From assembly GCA_965178125.1 (NCBI GenBank), contig OZ237742.1, positions 62,001-126,000 of the forward strand: 64,000 nucleotides of DNA, given 5' to 3'. This stretch comes from Bilabrum cf. latius. Taxonomy: Eukaryota > Bigyra: Bicosoecida > Bigyra > Bicosoecida. Under the pieces are notes generated by a model. It made no database searches and was not told the origin of the DNA. It saw nothing but the letters and a program-made list of their open reading frames with translations. A program made the translations under genes and the position numbers. Below, piece by piece: positions 12,901 through 24,250 of this stretch; position 1 is the first letter of the stretch, and every line of letters starts with the position of its first letter.

Positions 12901-13739
12901 CGGCAGTGGGCACATATGCCAAGTGCAAGGTGCAAGGCGAAGGGCCCTCGCTCTCGTCGGAAGGGACGGGGCGGCGGGCGCAGGGCACTCCGAGCAGCGT
13001 GCGGGTGGCGGGCGAGGCTCTGGGCAAGCTGTGCATCGGATCCGTCGATCGATCCGCGCGAGAACACTAGTAGGGTGCAAGCGAGACATGGGAGAAAGGG
13101 GTTCGGAGCTCAGCCACAGGCAGCACGCCCTCGCCTCCGGATGCAGGTGTGGATGACGATGCAGGTGTGGGGGGCATAGAAGGAGGTGCAGGGGCGGAGG
13201 ATCGGTCTCAGCGTGGGCTGGTGCCTGAACTGGACCTTGGAGGGGCTCCCATGGCTGGGTCCCCTGTGCGGGATCCTCCCTTTGCGTGGGCCGGTGCAGG
13301 TGCCAGTGGGGAGGACTCGTCAGTGCCAGCTCCTGGGCGAGTGCAAGGCGCTGGCGCAAGCACACAGGGGCGGCAAGAGGGGTGGTCAGACCCAAGGCCT
13401 CTCTCTGCTACAGATTAGAGCAGTAGCAGTAGCAGTAGCAGTAGCAGTGGTATCACGGCCAGTGGGGCTCGCGCACCGCTCAAGGCAAGCGCTGGAGCCG
13501 CGCAGTCCAACAGCAGTCCGCTGGTCAAAGCCCCCGGGCTGCGGGTATCTCCGCAGCTGGACAGGTTCAGGGGCACACAAAGGAAGTATGCAATACCAGC
13601 AGCATCAGGTGAAGACCTTTGGAGCTCGCCCCACATCGTAGGCGAGAGCGAGATAGGGGCCAGCCTTGTGAAGCGCTCGCTGGGAGTGGCCATGGAGGAG
13701 GCTGGGAGTCGGGATGGCAGCACGAATATGCTAGAGTGA
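6993..13739 (+). CDS. WEE1: Giant WEE1-like protein kinase
   Basis: Exons 6993-7258, 7458-7569 and 7659-13739 join in phase (introns 199 and 89 nt) to give about 2,152 residues ending in TGA. Some 21 in-frame TAG codons are read as Gln, six of them in exon 1 and two adjacent at 13068-13073. Kinase landmarks follow WEE1: GSGSFGTVYKC, YAIKKSK (ATP lysine), HLDIKPGN, CDLGLAT (DLG in place of DFG), EDGDPRYLAPE and LPKADIFSLG. WEE1 kinases phosphorylate CDK1 on its inhibitory Tyr and delay mitosis. The domain is split by a roughly 480-residue insert before the PEAFLVEVV helix and by about 160 residues after NLLF. A disordered Ser/Gly/Arg-rich tail of about 1,170 residues follows. MYT1 is the alternative, but no membrane segment is seen. 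Confidence 0.85.
13420..13449 (+). repeat. AGCAGT microsatellite in the WEE1-like tail
   Basis: Five consecutive AGCAGT units encode a polyserine run just after the TAG codon at 13416-13418. Confidence 0.85.
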
Positions 13740-13878
13740 TTTCCAGAGTTGCTATGCGATGCACTGCAGAAATTCGCAGTCTTGACAAACGGCAGCGTTG
13801 CACCAGTACCGGCTCCGAATTTCAGTGTTGCAAATTTCGAAATAATGATGGCACGACTGCGAAATTGATTGGCGCGTT

Positions 13879-14732
13879 ATGAGTAAAGTGTTTCAACCTT
13901 CTGTATCGATTCACGAATCTGCGCGCGTGGCATCAGATGCACGATTCGTGGGGAGCCACCCAGTTCGGGTCCTCACGAATGCCATCGTGCACCCACTGAG
14001 CATAATTGATAGCTCCTACGGGCCCGTTGAAATAGGATCTGGCAGCATAGTATGCGAACGTTGTATCATAAGGCCATTGCCAGGCAAATCTGACCTTGCG
14101 GTAGATATCTCCGCTGTGCTGGGTTCAAACTGTCTGATCGAGGTTGGCGCAAGGCTACACGGATCCAGTGTTGGCGATGGAAGCAAGGTTGGCGTGGCTG
14201 CTACCGTAGGAGCAAATGCTAGGATAGGAGTGGGGTGCAGTGTTGGTGCCTGTGTATCCATTCCCGATCAGCGTGAAGTGCCTGATAGTGTTTGCGTTTA
14301 TCTGGACGACGGAGGCGATCCTGATGGCACTCGGGTGCAGAGATTTAGAGTCGCCCCGTACATGAAACAAGCGCATGTAAGTGAATTGACCGGCTCCCGC
14401 CATTGCCGTCTTCATCCATAGAATCAACTGATGGTTACAATCCTCATCCCTTCGAATCGCAGGAAGCCGAGGCAGCCAGACGGCGGGCCCTTCTGCAGGA
14501 TCCCAAGAGCTCTGCGTGCATGGCGAAAGCCATGAAATTGAAGAAATCGTCCTCAGCTCCGGCGGAGGCTGGTCCGACACCAGCAAGCGGAGAGGCCACG
14601 GCAGATGGTGCCGAGGAAGCTGCCGCCGCAGCCGGGGGTGCCTCTGCCCTCAGCGACGAGGCCCGCCCGTCTCCTGAGCCCGCAGTGGAAGCTAGAAGCG
14701 CAGCTCCGACTGGAGGAGACAAGACCAATTGA
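13879..14732 (+). CDS. DCTN6: Dynactin subunit 6 (p27)
   Basis: Exons 13879-14376 and 14463-14732 are joined across an 86-nt intron (GTAAGT...CGCAG) in phase 0 and encode 255 residues ending in TGA. The protein is a left-handed beta-helix with hexapeptide turns. It matches DCTN6 at GPVEIGSGS, LGSNCLIEVGARL and the VPDSVCVYLDD region near the end of the helix. DCTN6 caps the pointed end of the dynactin Arp1 filament and helps dynein bind cargo. The conserved C-terminal helix corresponds to the start of exon 2 (EAEAARRRALLQDP). After it comes an Ala/Pro/Glu-rich extension not present in animal DCTN6. No TAG codon lies inside the CDS. Without splicing the frame would hit TAG at 14419-14421. Confidence 0.8.
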
Positions 14733-14773
14733 TGTCTCCGCAGTCACCGTCTTCATTTCGTCCGTCCTGTTCT

Positions 14774-17083
14774 TCAGGATGCTGCCGGGAGCCCTACCAG
14801 TGCGTCGATGGCAGGGCCCTCGGCTCTGGCTCGCAAGCTGCCCAACACCTAGTTTCGAAGATCGCTAGAGACCAGCGAGTACCGCGGGGCGGCAGCCTTC
14901 GCTGCCGTCGCTGCATCTGCAGTATGTTTGGAGTCTGATACGGCTCGCGTGCTGCTGGGTGCGGAGCGAGCTGGGTCTCTGGATGCACTGGATGCACCTG
15001 CCAGTGCATCTCCTGCTGCCACTGTGGACCCGCTGGCAGAAGCAGAAACCTAGGTAGTCTCCCCGCCCTCCTGTGTAGGAGCACACTGGTCGATGCCCGC
15101 GAAGGCTGGGACTCCCCTCCACACGCCATCAACGGCCAGGTCAACGACCACGTGGCTGTCAGGTGGGATGGAGCCCCCGAACCCTCGCGCCCCGAACGCC
15201 TGGGAGGGAGCCAGGATTGCAGTGGCGCTATGGCCGACGGGTACCAGCTGTAGCGCTGTGAGAAGTCCAGAAGGCAGGGGCAGCGGCAGTGCATCTATGC
15301 CCGGTGCCGCACCCGCGATAGTCACTCCTGGTCCACCATGCCCGGCTCCTCCGACACTACCAGCTCCGCCCACTGCCAGCGCGACACCGCTCATCGGTTG
15401 CGCCTCCGTGCGCACCCTGAGCTCAGGCACCTCCTCGTCCCCAGCGCCAGGCACATGTCCGCCAAGTGCGCGGGCCACGCCCCCGTCGCGGAGCACTCGC
15501 CCTGCCTCACTATCCCACCGGCTGCATACCTGGAGCAGAGCACCAGCCGCTGCAGCGGGCGGCAAACTGACCTCCACGCCCGAGGCAGGCCCGCTCGACG
15601 CTCCGCTCGTAGTCGTGGAGGCGCTGCCAGCATCTGCAGTGGCAGGGGCAGGACTGGGTAGGACATCATGGGTGGCACCCTGCACCCTGGGCGCAATGCC
15701 ACCCCGACTTCCGCTGCTCATCAGGCTCCTGGTGCTGCCGCCCAAGCCGCCCATTGAGGGCAGCCCGCTCTGGATTCGGCTGCCTTCATTCGAGGGCAAG
15801 CGCAGGGCAGCCGCACACGCTGAAGACACAGGTGTTGCCGAGGAAGAGGCACCATCCCACACTGCGATCCTGTATCGAAAGAGGACAGCACTGCCCGGTG
15901 CAGCCACCTGCAAGCCAGCCTCACTGGTACCGGCACTGCTGCTTGCAGCGACCAGGTGCTCCTCCAGCTGCCCCTCCCCGGCCTGGACGTCGCGAGAGTC
16001 GCCTGCCAGTGCGCGCCGCACCACGGTGCAGCCGGTCTCGGCGAGCTCATCGAACGCATCCAGGTCGTCGAGCTGCACGCGCACCGTCATGGATCCAGGC
16101 TCTGAGGTGGGGGGCTCGGTCTAACTGGTGGAAGGCGCCGAGCCTGTCGAGCTGGCACTACTACTGGCAGTTGCAGGCCCAGTCGTTGCCCTGGCCTCGT
16201 CGAAGTGCATCGCCGGGGCGGGAATGGCCCATGCCCGGCCATCGAGGGACAGGCCCTGGGCCCAAGTGGGCTCGGCTTGGGTGCACTGCGCCCCGCTGGA
16301 AGCTGTTGCTTCATCCCGCGCACGAGTGGTGGGATGATCTGGAGCCTGACTTGCCTCTGTGTCGAGTGGGTCATCGGGCTAGGCAGCTGAGTGGGCCTCT
16401 GCTGCGACCAGCCGTGACGGTTCTAAGCCGACGAGGGAAAGCGAAGCTCGCGATTGCCAATCCCTACCCAGAACGAGCGGGCCACCATCGCTCCCCTCCG
16501 CAGCTGCACGTTGCAACAGGCTGCGAGCCGCCTGCTCGAGTGGCTAATCAAGCGATGTTCGCTCGTGCTGCACCGCGCGCAGAAAGGCAACGACGTACGT
16601 TACACTGGTTGTTTGGTCTCCTGACTTGCTAGAATCATCAGTTGGTGGCCCGAACGGGACTCGGCATGTACAAATTGTCTTGAGGCATCGCTCGATCAAT
16701 TTGCGGCGTTCCTCCAAGGTCTTGGCTGTCTATTGGCAGCAATCAACCAAGTCGCCGGATGAATCTATGCAATCCTATATGGTATGCTCACTCTCAACAT
16801 GTTTTGCCAGCAGCTGTGAGGCAATATCTGCTTGCATCGCCACGAGCTCCTTTAGCACAGGTACTTGCGCAGCTTTGATGCTTTCAAGAATCCTCTGCAA
16901 GAGTCGCGCAACATCTGTGAACTATACTTCTGCAACGTGCAGTCCATTTTCTTCCGAGACCTCTACCTTGTACAGGCTGGCTAAGCCGACGGTGGCTTCA
17001 CGTCCAGTCGGATCCAAGCCAACCAATCGACGCTCAGCTTGGGTGCACATCACGGAAATTGGGGCATTTTCGGTACCTTGCAT
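14774..17083 (-). CDS. FKBP-domain protein with N-terminal helical region
   Basis: One minus frame runs from an ATG at 17081-17083 to TGA at 14774-14776, about 769 codons, broken only by eight TAG codons (for example 16922, 16775, 16730, 16544, 15050, 14849). The second half of an FKBP peptidyl-prolyl isomerase domain is clear (VPVGHSATAILAPSQAFG, then GGSIPPDSHVVVDLAV). Its first half is spread out by Ser/Gly/Ala-rich inserts. The N-terminal 140 residues are helical (LYKVEVSEENGLHVAEVQF, then KTLEERRKLIERCLKT), and I do not recognise them. They could belong to a separate gene or to an exon set I mis-joined. The start is uncertain because the frame stays open to about 17318. It is convergent with DCTN6 and divergent from the WDR24-like gene. 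Confidence 0.55.
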
Positions 17084-17409
17084 ATTCTATGTTACATGAT
17101 CGCTGGCTACAATGCAGAAATTTCTCGGGAATAGACCAACGCGGGGACTTTCTCTCGACGGAGGAGCCACGATTCGCCCCAGCCACCAGCTTGGATGGTG
17201 TCGATCCACAACCTCGATAATATCACCACATGTCAAGTGCAAATCGTCTGTCTATTCAGCACTGAGATCGTACTAAGCCTACAGGAACAAACTCATTGCA
17301 CAGTGCACCAACCACGATCAGCGATTGTTTGGCACCGCACAGCAGTGCCCTGCAACACGAAACTGATCGATTTTTGGTATTTTATCAGCTTCACAAGCCA
17401 TCCATCCGG
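17084..17409. other. Intergenic region between FKBP and WDR24-like genes
   Basis: This is about 325 bp of lower-GC DNA between divergent starts. The minus FKBP frame remains open through much of it, but with three TAG codons in under 30 bp (17252, 17273, 17279), so it is probably non-coding 5' DNA. No other feature was seen. Confidence 0.35.
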
Positions 17410-20400
17410 ATGGAGGTTAGCCAACCGTATAATATGCATGAAATTGATATAGGAAAGCAGCTGACGGGCATTGATATGCTGGCTACCGGCACTGAAGCCG
17501 TGATATGCGGACGAGAAGTGCTGCGGATCGTGTCTATCCGAGGCGGCATGCTTCAAGAGGTGCACAATCTACGGGGCAGCAGGAAAAGGGAGAACCAGTA
17601 GACTGCAGCAAATGCCGTCTCGGCGCATCCGTTTGATCCAACGATTGTTGCCACAGGTGCTGTGGAAGGGGGGTTGGCTATCTGGAACACGGAGCAGCAG
17701 CGTAGCTCCGCCGTCCGTTTCTTGCCTGGGCACAACTGCAAGATAAATAGTATACAATGGCACCCACGGGAAACGCAGTGGGTCATGACTGCGTCGTTCG
17801 ATGGCGAAGCAAGGATATGGGATTCGAGGGTGGCGACAGCCAAGAGCGACAAGCGGGCGCAGAAGCCCAGGTTGCAGTCCAAAGTGGATGGTACGGTAGA
17901 TATTCTAGGTGGAGCAACATTGAGCGGGCAGGGACGAGTTCTGCCATCTTGGGGTGGCGAGCAAGGTTGCTTGGCTCTTCGCCGCCGCGCCGTGCAGCAC
18001 CAGTCCAGTGCCCGCCTCTCGGCCCGGCCCGTGCAAGGCCAGCAGTAGGCTGGGCTATGCGCGGCTGCTTGGTCTCCCCATGACGATACTCTGGTACTGA
18101 CTGGGTCCATCGATGGGGCAATGCGAGTGTGGGACATCCGTAAGCCCGATGCAGCGGTCCAATTCTGGCAGCCTCATTCCGCTCTGGCTGCGCTGAGCTG
18201 GCATCCGAGGTGGAGAGGGGTGGTGGCTACTTGTGACAGGCGCGCGCATACCGTGCACCTGTGGGATCTCAAGCACATTACTGGATGGCAGGGTGGCATA
18301 GACAGTCCTCATCCGGCCGATGGTTCTGCCAAGCCCCCCTAGCCCGCCAGTGCACCAACAACAGCAGCAGCAGCGGGAGCAGCAGCAGCAGCGGGAGCAG
18401 CAGCAGCAGCGGGAGCAGCAGCAGCAGCGGGAGCAGCAGCAGCAGCGGGAGCAGCAGCAGCAGCGGGAGCAGCAGCAGCAGCGGGAGCAGCAGCAGCAGC
18501 GGGAGCAGGGTCCGCCGGCTCGCCGTGGGCTCCCCGCCAGCGGCAGGCGGTGCGGCAACCTGGTGGTGCCCATCGCAGCGCCGATCTCGCGCGCGGACCA
18601 GCGGCACCGTCGAAGGGCGGTAAAGCCTTGGAGCCGGCACATCGGGCTGCGGTGCACGCGCGGCCGAAGCCGCTGTTCAAGCTCGAGGTGGGCGAGGGTG
18701 GAGCCATGGCCTGGAGGCCCGGGTCGGATTGTGACCTGCTAGTGGCAGATAGCACCATGGGCCAGCATGCGCATCTATGGAGGGTGCCGATGCGCGGGCT
18801 GCCGCTCCTCACGGTTGGGGACGGGCTGCACAGCGTCGCGGGGGCCGCGTGGATCAGGAACCTGAGGTGCACGGTGCCGCAGGAACTGTCCTCCCGGCGG
18901 TCGACCAGCCCCACGGAGCGAGTGCTGGCGGAGGGAAAGCCGCGCGGTGCGTTTGTAAAGCCACCCAGCAGCGGACGTGGCCCCGACGGCAGGCACGCAG
19001 GCACGCCCTCGTTGTCTTCGGACGGGCGGTGGTGGGTACGGTCCGAGTCCGAGGCAGAGCCATCGTGGGAGGGGGCACACCCGAAGGGGTCTGTGCGCGA
19101 GTGCGGTACTGCTGTGGATGCTTGGGGGTAGCCAGCATCCACAACGAACCTGCTGCTTGCTTCAGGTGACGGCAAGCTGCAGCTGATAGACATCGCGAAG
19201 GCTAGGCGACTGCGGAGCTCAATTCCGCGCATGCTGGTGGCTCACAGCGCGACCGATCTTGCGGTTGCAGGGCCAGGAAGAAGATTGAGATCTAGCGTAG
19301 CATTGGGTGGGAGCACGGGACGACGGTCTGCTGGACCGCCAGCACAGCACGGTGTGGGTGCTGCTGCGCGAGGGCGAGGGCGGTCCGGCAGTGTTTACGC
19401 GGGGAGGAGGCCAGCAGCAGCGGCAGACGAGGTGTCTATCGCTTTGAGAATACAGCCGCCTATGCAGCCAATTGCGTAGGAACCGAGTTAGAATGGACAG
19501 AGAGACGATTTGAAGCAGTTCAGCGATTCCAATGGGGCCGGCGTTGCGCCGGGGAGGGCGGCTCAGCTGTTGGACAGAGCTGGGTCTGCCAGCCTAAGCA
19601 TGCCCCACGCAGTCACAGCAGACAACAGTGACCTGATGCGGATCTTCAAGGGTGCCCTCCCCGTCAGAGGCGCAGCTGCACCCTTGGCTCCTCCTGTTTC
19701 ACCTTCTGCATCGCCGTAGCCGCGAGGCCGCCTGCCAACGCAAGGGCATGTGTTCTCACAGCTAGCTAGACAGCTGCGTCTGGAGGGAGACTCCGCCCGC
19801 TAGCTGTGCTTTCACAATGCCGCAGTTTGCAAGAAGCTAGGCGTGCGTGGATCTGCAGCTTCCTGGAAAGCACTTGGGCTCAGTCTTCCATCGTTTGGTG
19901 TGTTGGAGCTGGCTGACGGCATGGTTGCGTGGCAAGCAGACCTGGGGGAAGGTACTGGTGGCGAGCTTGCTGCCAACGGAGGTCGTCGTTATTGGAGAGT
20001 GGGGGTAGAAACAGACGTTCGAGCAAAGAGTAATGCACTTGGCAATACGGACGGCATAGCTGCTGGCGCTGGTACCAGCTCGACTGATGGTGGTGGGGGT
20101 GGGGCACGGTCTGTAGCTAGGTCTGTCATGGATGCAGATTTGCTGCACTCTACAGAATCAGACCCCTTGAGGGAAGAAGCCGATCGTTTGCAGCCTTCAT
20201 CGGCACTTGATGGTAGCCAGATGGAGGGCGGCGGTTCATCCGCGACCTCTGCCGATGCGGCAGATGCGCTAGAACGGTTGGCGCAGGCTTTGGGGCATCA
20301 AGCTCTCCATGGGACTGTGTCACCTGGGTTCTTTCGCGCACCACTCTCAGCCTAGAAAGTCGAACGTGGACGCATAGCTGGAGGTACAGGAGCTAGCGGG

Positions 20401-21687
20401 CCGAGACAAGTCAGGCGCCGGTCGAGTGCCGAACCGAAGCACCGCCGCTCAGTGCAGTCCATGTCCCTGCTGCTCGACTTGACAGGCGCGGCCGCCGAGG
20501 CGAATGGGGCACGGGCAGCCGGACGTACCATGGGAGATGCATCGTCACAGTCGTCTGCCGAGTCCATTCTCTCGACAGATTCATCGGGGGACGAAAAAGA
20601 TACACCGAGGGGAAGGGCGGTCATTGCGACTGCAGACGCAAAGCAGCCGCACCCGAATCCTGCCTCCCGTGCAGATGCTAGCAGGCATGCATTGTTGCGG
20701 CACCCGTCGAGCCAAGAGGTGAACCGAGACAGCCGGGGAGGTCCTGAAGCGGGCACTGCTGGCTCCCCCGAAGTCTCGATCGAACGGAGTGGTGCAGTCT
20801 GGGCAACCGCAGTGTCTGCTGCCCGTGCAGTGGCAGCTCGCCGCACCATCCAGCTGTTGGCTCGCGTGCGCCGCCAGCTATTGCGCCGTACGCTCAGGTA
20901 CTACTTGCTTCTGGGCGACGTGCAGATGTGTGTCAGCATCTCCCGCGTCTTTGGGCAGGAAGCTGCTGTGCTGTGCGGAGATCGTCGCATGCGGCAGTGG
21001 GTGCAGAGCTATGTCGCGCTGCTGCACCGCGCCCGCCTCTGGGCTCCCGCGTCTACCATCATGGCACGGGCTGTGGATCAGCGCATCCGACAAACCAACC
21101 AGGCTGGGACCTTAGTGGCGATAGGGTGTGCAGTATGCGGAGCCACAATCGGTAGGGCACAGCAGCCCAGTGCGGTGGCGCCCCCGCAGCTACAGGGCCC
21201 GGTGCAGGCACACGCATTGGAACCTAGTTCTAAAGGTCAAACCAGGCCTAGTTTGGGCGGCTCAAGCGATATGGATGAGTCCTAGGACGTCCGCAGCGAC
21301 GGTTCGAGTGCTCTTTGCCCGCAATGCTCGCAAGCTAGAGGGACGTGTGCCCTATGCGAGCAGGTTGTACGGGGGCCGTTCGTATGGTGCCACGTGTGCG
21401 GGCACGGTGGGCATCTGGAGCACATGACAGCTTGGTTCTCCACCCGATCCGAGTGCCCGGCTGGTTGTGGACATGCTTGCGACTTAGGATCCAGCCAGCC
21501 ACCGCTACCATCCACAGGTAGGACGGCGAACCGACGGCATGACAGACACGGTATCACTAAGCCAGCCCTAACTTGGTCACCAACCTCAGGTACAGACCGG
21601 CGCAAACTAATGGATCCTGTAGAAACTGCATGGTCAGTCATGATGCCATCCTCTGAAGGGCCGCTCCATGCTGGGATAGAAGCCTAA
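17410..21687 (+). CDS. WDR24: WDR24-like GATOR2 subunit (WD40 propeller plus C-terminal zinc RING)
   Basis: A single frame of 1,425 codons runs from ATG 17410 to TAA 21685-21687, with ten in-frame TAG codons (17599, 18046, 18340, 19129, 19477, 19489, 19717, 19801, 20353, 21282). WD40 repeats are visible (INSIQWHPRETQWVMTASFD, AAWSPHDDTLVLTGSIDGAM, MRVWDIRKPD, LSWHPRWRGVVATCDRRA). The N-terminal LNLRGxRK-type element resembles WDR24. The C-terminus has paired cysteines (CAVCGATIG, CPQCSQARGTCALC) and CHVCGHGGHLEHMTAWF followed by CPAGCGHAC, as in the RING of WDR24, WDR59 and MIOS. GATOR2 acts at lysosomes or vacuoles and signals amino acids to TORC1. The propeller is interrupted by an AAAAAG repeat and other low-complexity DNA. 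The TAA end is one of the clearest cases of TAA as a stop. Confidence 0.75.
18362..18508 (+). repeat. 18-bp coding repeat (AAAAAG), 8 copies
   Basis: Eight units of GCAGCAGCAGCAGCGGGA encode an Ala5-Gly repeat between WD40 blades of the WDR24-like protein. The length keeps the frame. Other frames of the same DNA would give poly-Gln/Arg or, on the minus strand, poly-Leu/Pro. Confidence 0.95.
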
Positions 21688-21963
21688 CCCGAGACCGGCC
21701 TGATTGGAGATGTCGCGTGTTCGATGTGATCGCATTGGAGAGAGCCACAATGCCATGGCATCACTGGTATTGTGTGTATCATGTAGCAACAGTACGTGTA
21801 TGTATCAAGTCACAACAGACGCGCGCATCCAGCCACAGAAACAAGAGCAGCTCGGGTGTCGAAAGGCCGGCGATCCTGGCGTGGCTTCGCCGCTCGCATT
21901 GGCCCGCTCGACCTGTGCGATGTTCCATGTGTCGATGGCGCCTGTCCGCGTATCCATCTAGAC

Positions 21964-22116
21964 TCAGGAAGACTTCTCAGCTGCAGCAGCTGCCGCGCCC
22001 TTCTTGGCGCCTCCCTTCTTGGCGCCTCCCTTCTTGGCTCCGGCGGCCTTCTTGGGCGCGGCCTCGGCCTTAGCCTTGCCCTTTCCTGCAGATGCCTTTC
22101 CTGACTTGCTTGGCAT
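21964..22116 (-). CDS. Short H1-like Lys/Ala-rich protein, array copy 1
   Basis: The CDS encodes 50 residues from ATG 22114-22116 to TGA 21964-21966. It starts MPSKSGKASAGKGKAK, continues with three (A)KKGG-type repeats and ends with Ala6-EKSS. It has 14 Lys, about 17 Ala and no Arg, aromatic or Cys residue. This resembles globular-domain-free histone H1 proteins of some protists (kinetoplastids, ciliates), which bind linker DNA. That function is inferred from composition only. The frame is upheld by comparison of copies: in the CDS they differ only at synonymous third positions, such as GCA/GCG and GGC/GGA. An upstream in-frame ATG would add 38 residues (MEPSMLATENEQ...), but that part is CA-repeat-rich and looks like 5' UTR. 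A small HMGN-like protein is the alternative. Confidence 0.7.
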   Translation of the reverse strand: MPSKSGKASAGKGKAKAEAAPKKAAGAKKGGAKKGGAKKGAAAAAAEKSS

Positions 22117-23030
22117 GTCTGTGTGTGTTTGTGTTTGCGTTGGTGTGTGTGAGGATTGGGCCGGCGTGTCACGGAAAGGCCGTGTGACGGGAGGTTGTTC
22201 GTTTTCCGTGGCGAGCATGGAAGGTTCCATGTGGCCCAGCGAACCCGGAGCTCGCAGCGCCGCCGAGGCGCAGGCGGGGGCCAGGAGGCCGGGGAAGGCA
22301 GCATTGCGCGTGTGCGCAAGGGTTCATCGGGTCAGCCACATGCCTCGCCTTGGCCTTGCCTTGGCCTGGCTGGTGGTCTCTCGCCGCGTGGCCTGCAGCC
22401 AGTCCGTGGCTGAGATGAGGGCCGCAGGCAGCGAGGGAGGCGGAGCGGCTGTGCATGTGAGGATGCGAGGATATGCAGGGATGCGTCGAGGATCGGCTGC
22501 GGACATGCGGGGCAGCATGCATGGACCATGGGAATCTACGGTCCACTGCATGGATCCGTGCAGTGCCACAGTGGACGGCTGGAGGCCCGGTTGGCCGGTT
22601 TGTCATTGAATCTCGTCGGTGCGATTGATTTGTGCATGAATGGCGGTGCATGATCGCACGGACGAGCTGAGGGCCTCCCTGGCTAGATCTACGGCGATCA
22701 TACAGGGGTCCGAGCTCAGGGGTCGCGGAGGGCGGGGCTTGGTCGCAAGGACGGGTGTGGATGGATCTGATTGGAGATGTCGCGTGTTCGATGTGATCGC
22801 ATTGGAGAGAGCCACAATGCCATGGCATCACTGGTATTGTGTGTATCATGTAGCAACAGTACGTGTATGTATCAAGTCACAACAGACGCGCGCAACCAGC
22901 CACAGAAACAAGAGCAGCTCGGGTGTCGAAAGGCCGGCGATCCTGGCGTGGCTTCGCCGCTCGCATGGGCCCGCTCGACCTGTGCGATGTTCCATGTGTC
23001 GATGGCGCCTGTCCGCGTATCCATCTAGAC

Positions 23031-23183
23031 TCAGGAAGACTTCTCAGCCGCAGCAGCTGCCGCGCCCTTCTTGGCGCCTCCCTTCTTGGCTCCTCCCTTC
23101 TTGGCTCCGGCGGCCTTCTTGGGCGCGGCCTCGGCCTTAGCCTTGCCCTTTCCTGCAGATGCCTTTCCTGACTTGCTTGGCAT
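23031..23183 (-). CDS. Short H1-like Lys/Ala-rich protein, array copy 2
   Basis: The protein is identical to copy 1. This copy shares GGAGCC for the second Gly-Ala pair, and its flanking variants (AACCAG, CTTGACC), with copy 5, which suggests the two have a recent common origin. Confidence 0.7.
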   Translation of the reverse strand: MPSKSGKASAGKGKAKAEAAPKKAAGAKKGGAKKGGAKKGAAAAAAEKSS

Positions 23184-24097
23184 GTCTGTGTGTGTTTGTG
23201 TTTGCGTTGGTGTGTGTGAGGATTGGGCCGGCGTGTCACGGAAAGGCCGTGTGACGGGAGGTTGTTCGTTTTCCGTGGCGAGCATGGAAGGTTCCATGTG
23301 GCCCAGCGAACCCGGAGCTCGCAGCGCCGCCGAGGCGCAGGCGGGGGCCAGGAGGCCGGGGAAGGCAGCATTGCGCGTGTGCGCAAGGGTTCATCGGGTC
23401 AGCCACATGCCTCGCCTTGACCTTGCCTTGGCCTGGCTGGTGGTCTCTCGCCGCGTGGCCTGCAGCCAGTCCGTGGCTGAGATGAGGGCCGCAGGCAGCG
23501 AGGGAGGCGGAGCGGCTGTGCATGTGAGGATGCGAGGATATGCAGGGATGCGTCGAGGATCGGCTGCGGACATGCGGGGCAGCATGCATGGACCATGGGA
23601 ATCTACGGTCCACTGCATGGATCCGTGCAGTGCCACAGTGGACGGCTGGAGGCCCGGTTGGCCGATTTGTTATTGAATCTCGTCGGTGCGATTGATTTGT
23701 GCATGAATGGCGGTGCATGATCGCACGGATGAGCTGAGGGCCTCCCTGGCTAGATCTACGGCGATCATACAGGGGTCCGAGCTCAGGGGTCGCGGAGGGC
23801 GGGGCTTGGTCGCAAGGACGGGTGTGGATGGATCTGATTGGAGATGTCGCGTGTTCGATGAGATCGCATTGGAGAGAGCCACAATGCCATGGCATCACTG
23901 GTATTGTGTGTATCATGTAGCAACAGTACGTGTATGTATCAAGTCACAACAGACGCGCGCATCCAGCCACAGAAACAAGAGCAGCTCGGGTGTCGAAAGG
24001 CCGGCGATCCTGGCGTGGCTTCGCCGCTCGCATGGGCCCGCTCGACCTGTGCGATGTTCCATGTGTCGATGGCGCCTGTCCGCGTATCCATCTAGAC

Positions 24098-24250
24098 TCA
24101 GGAAGACTTCTCAGCCGCAGCAGCTGCCGCGCCCTTCTTGGCGCCTCCCTTCTTGGCGCCTCCCTTCTTGGCTCCGGCGGCCTTCTTGGGCGCGGCCTCG
24201 GCCTTAGCCTTGCCCTTTCCTGCAGATGCCTTTCCTGACTTGCTTGGCAT
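24098..24250 (-). CDS. Short H1-like Lys/Ala-rich protein, array copy 3
   Basis: The protein is identical to copy 1. The flank carries GGGATGAGGGCTGC, found otherwise only in copy 4, marking copies 3 and 4 as a recent duplication. Confidence 0.7.
   Translation of the reverse strand: MPSKSGKASAGKGKAKAEAAPKKAAGAKKGGAKKGGAKKGAAAAAAEKSS

Noticed and set aside
18278-19232. Minus-strand poly-Leu/Ala-Pro ORFs opposite the WDR24-like gene
   Set aside because: They are antisense readings of the 18-bp repeat and carry no domain; the plus frame holds the WD40 and zinc motifs.
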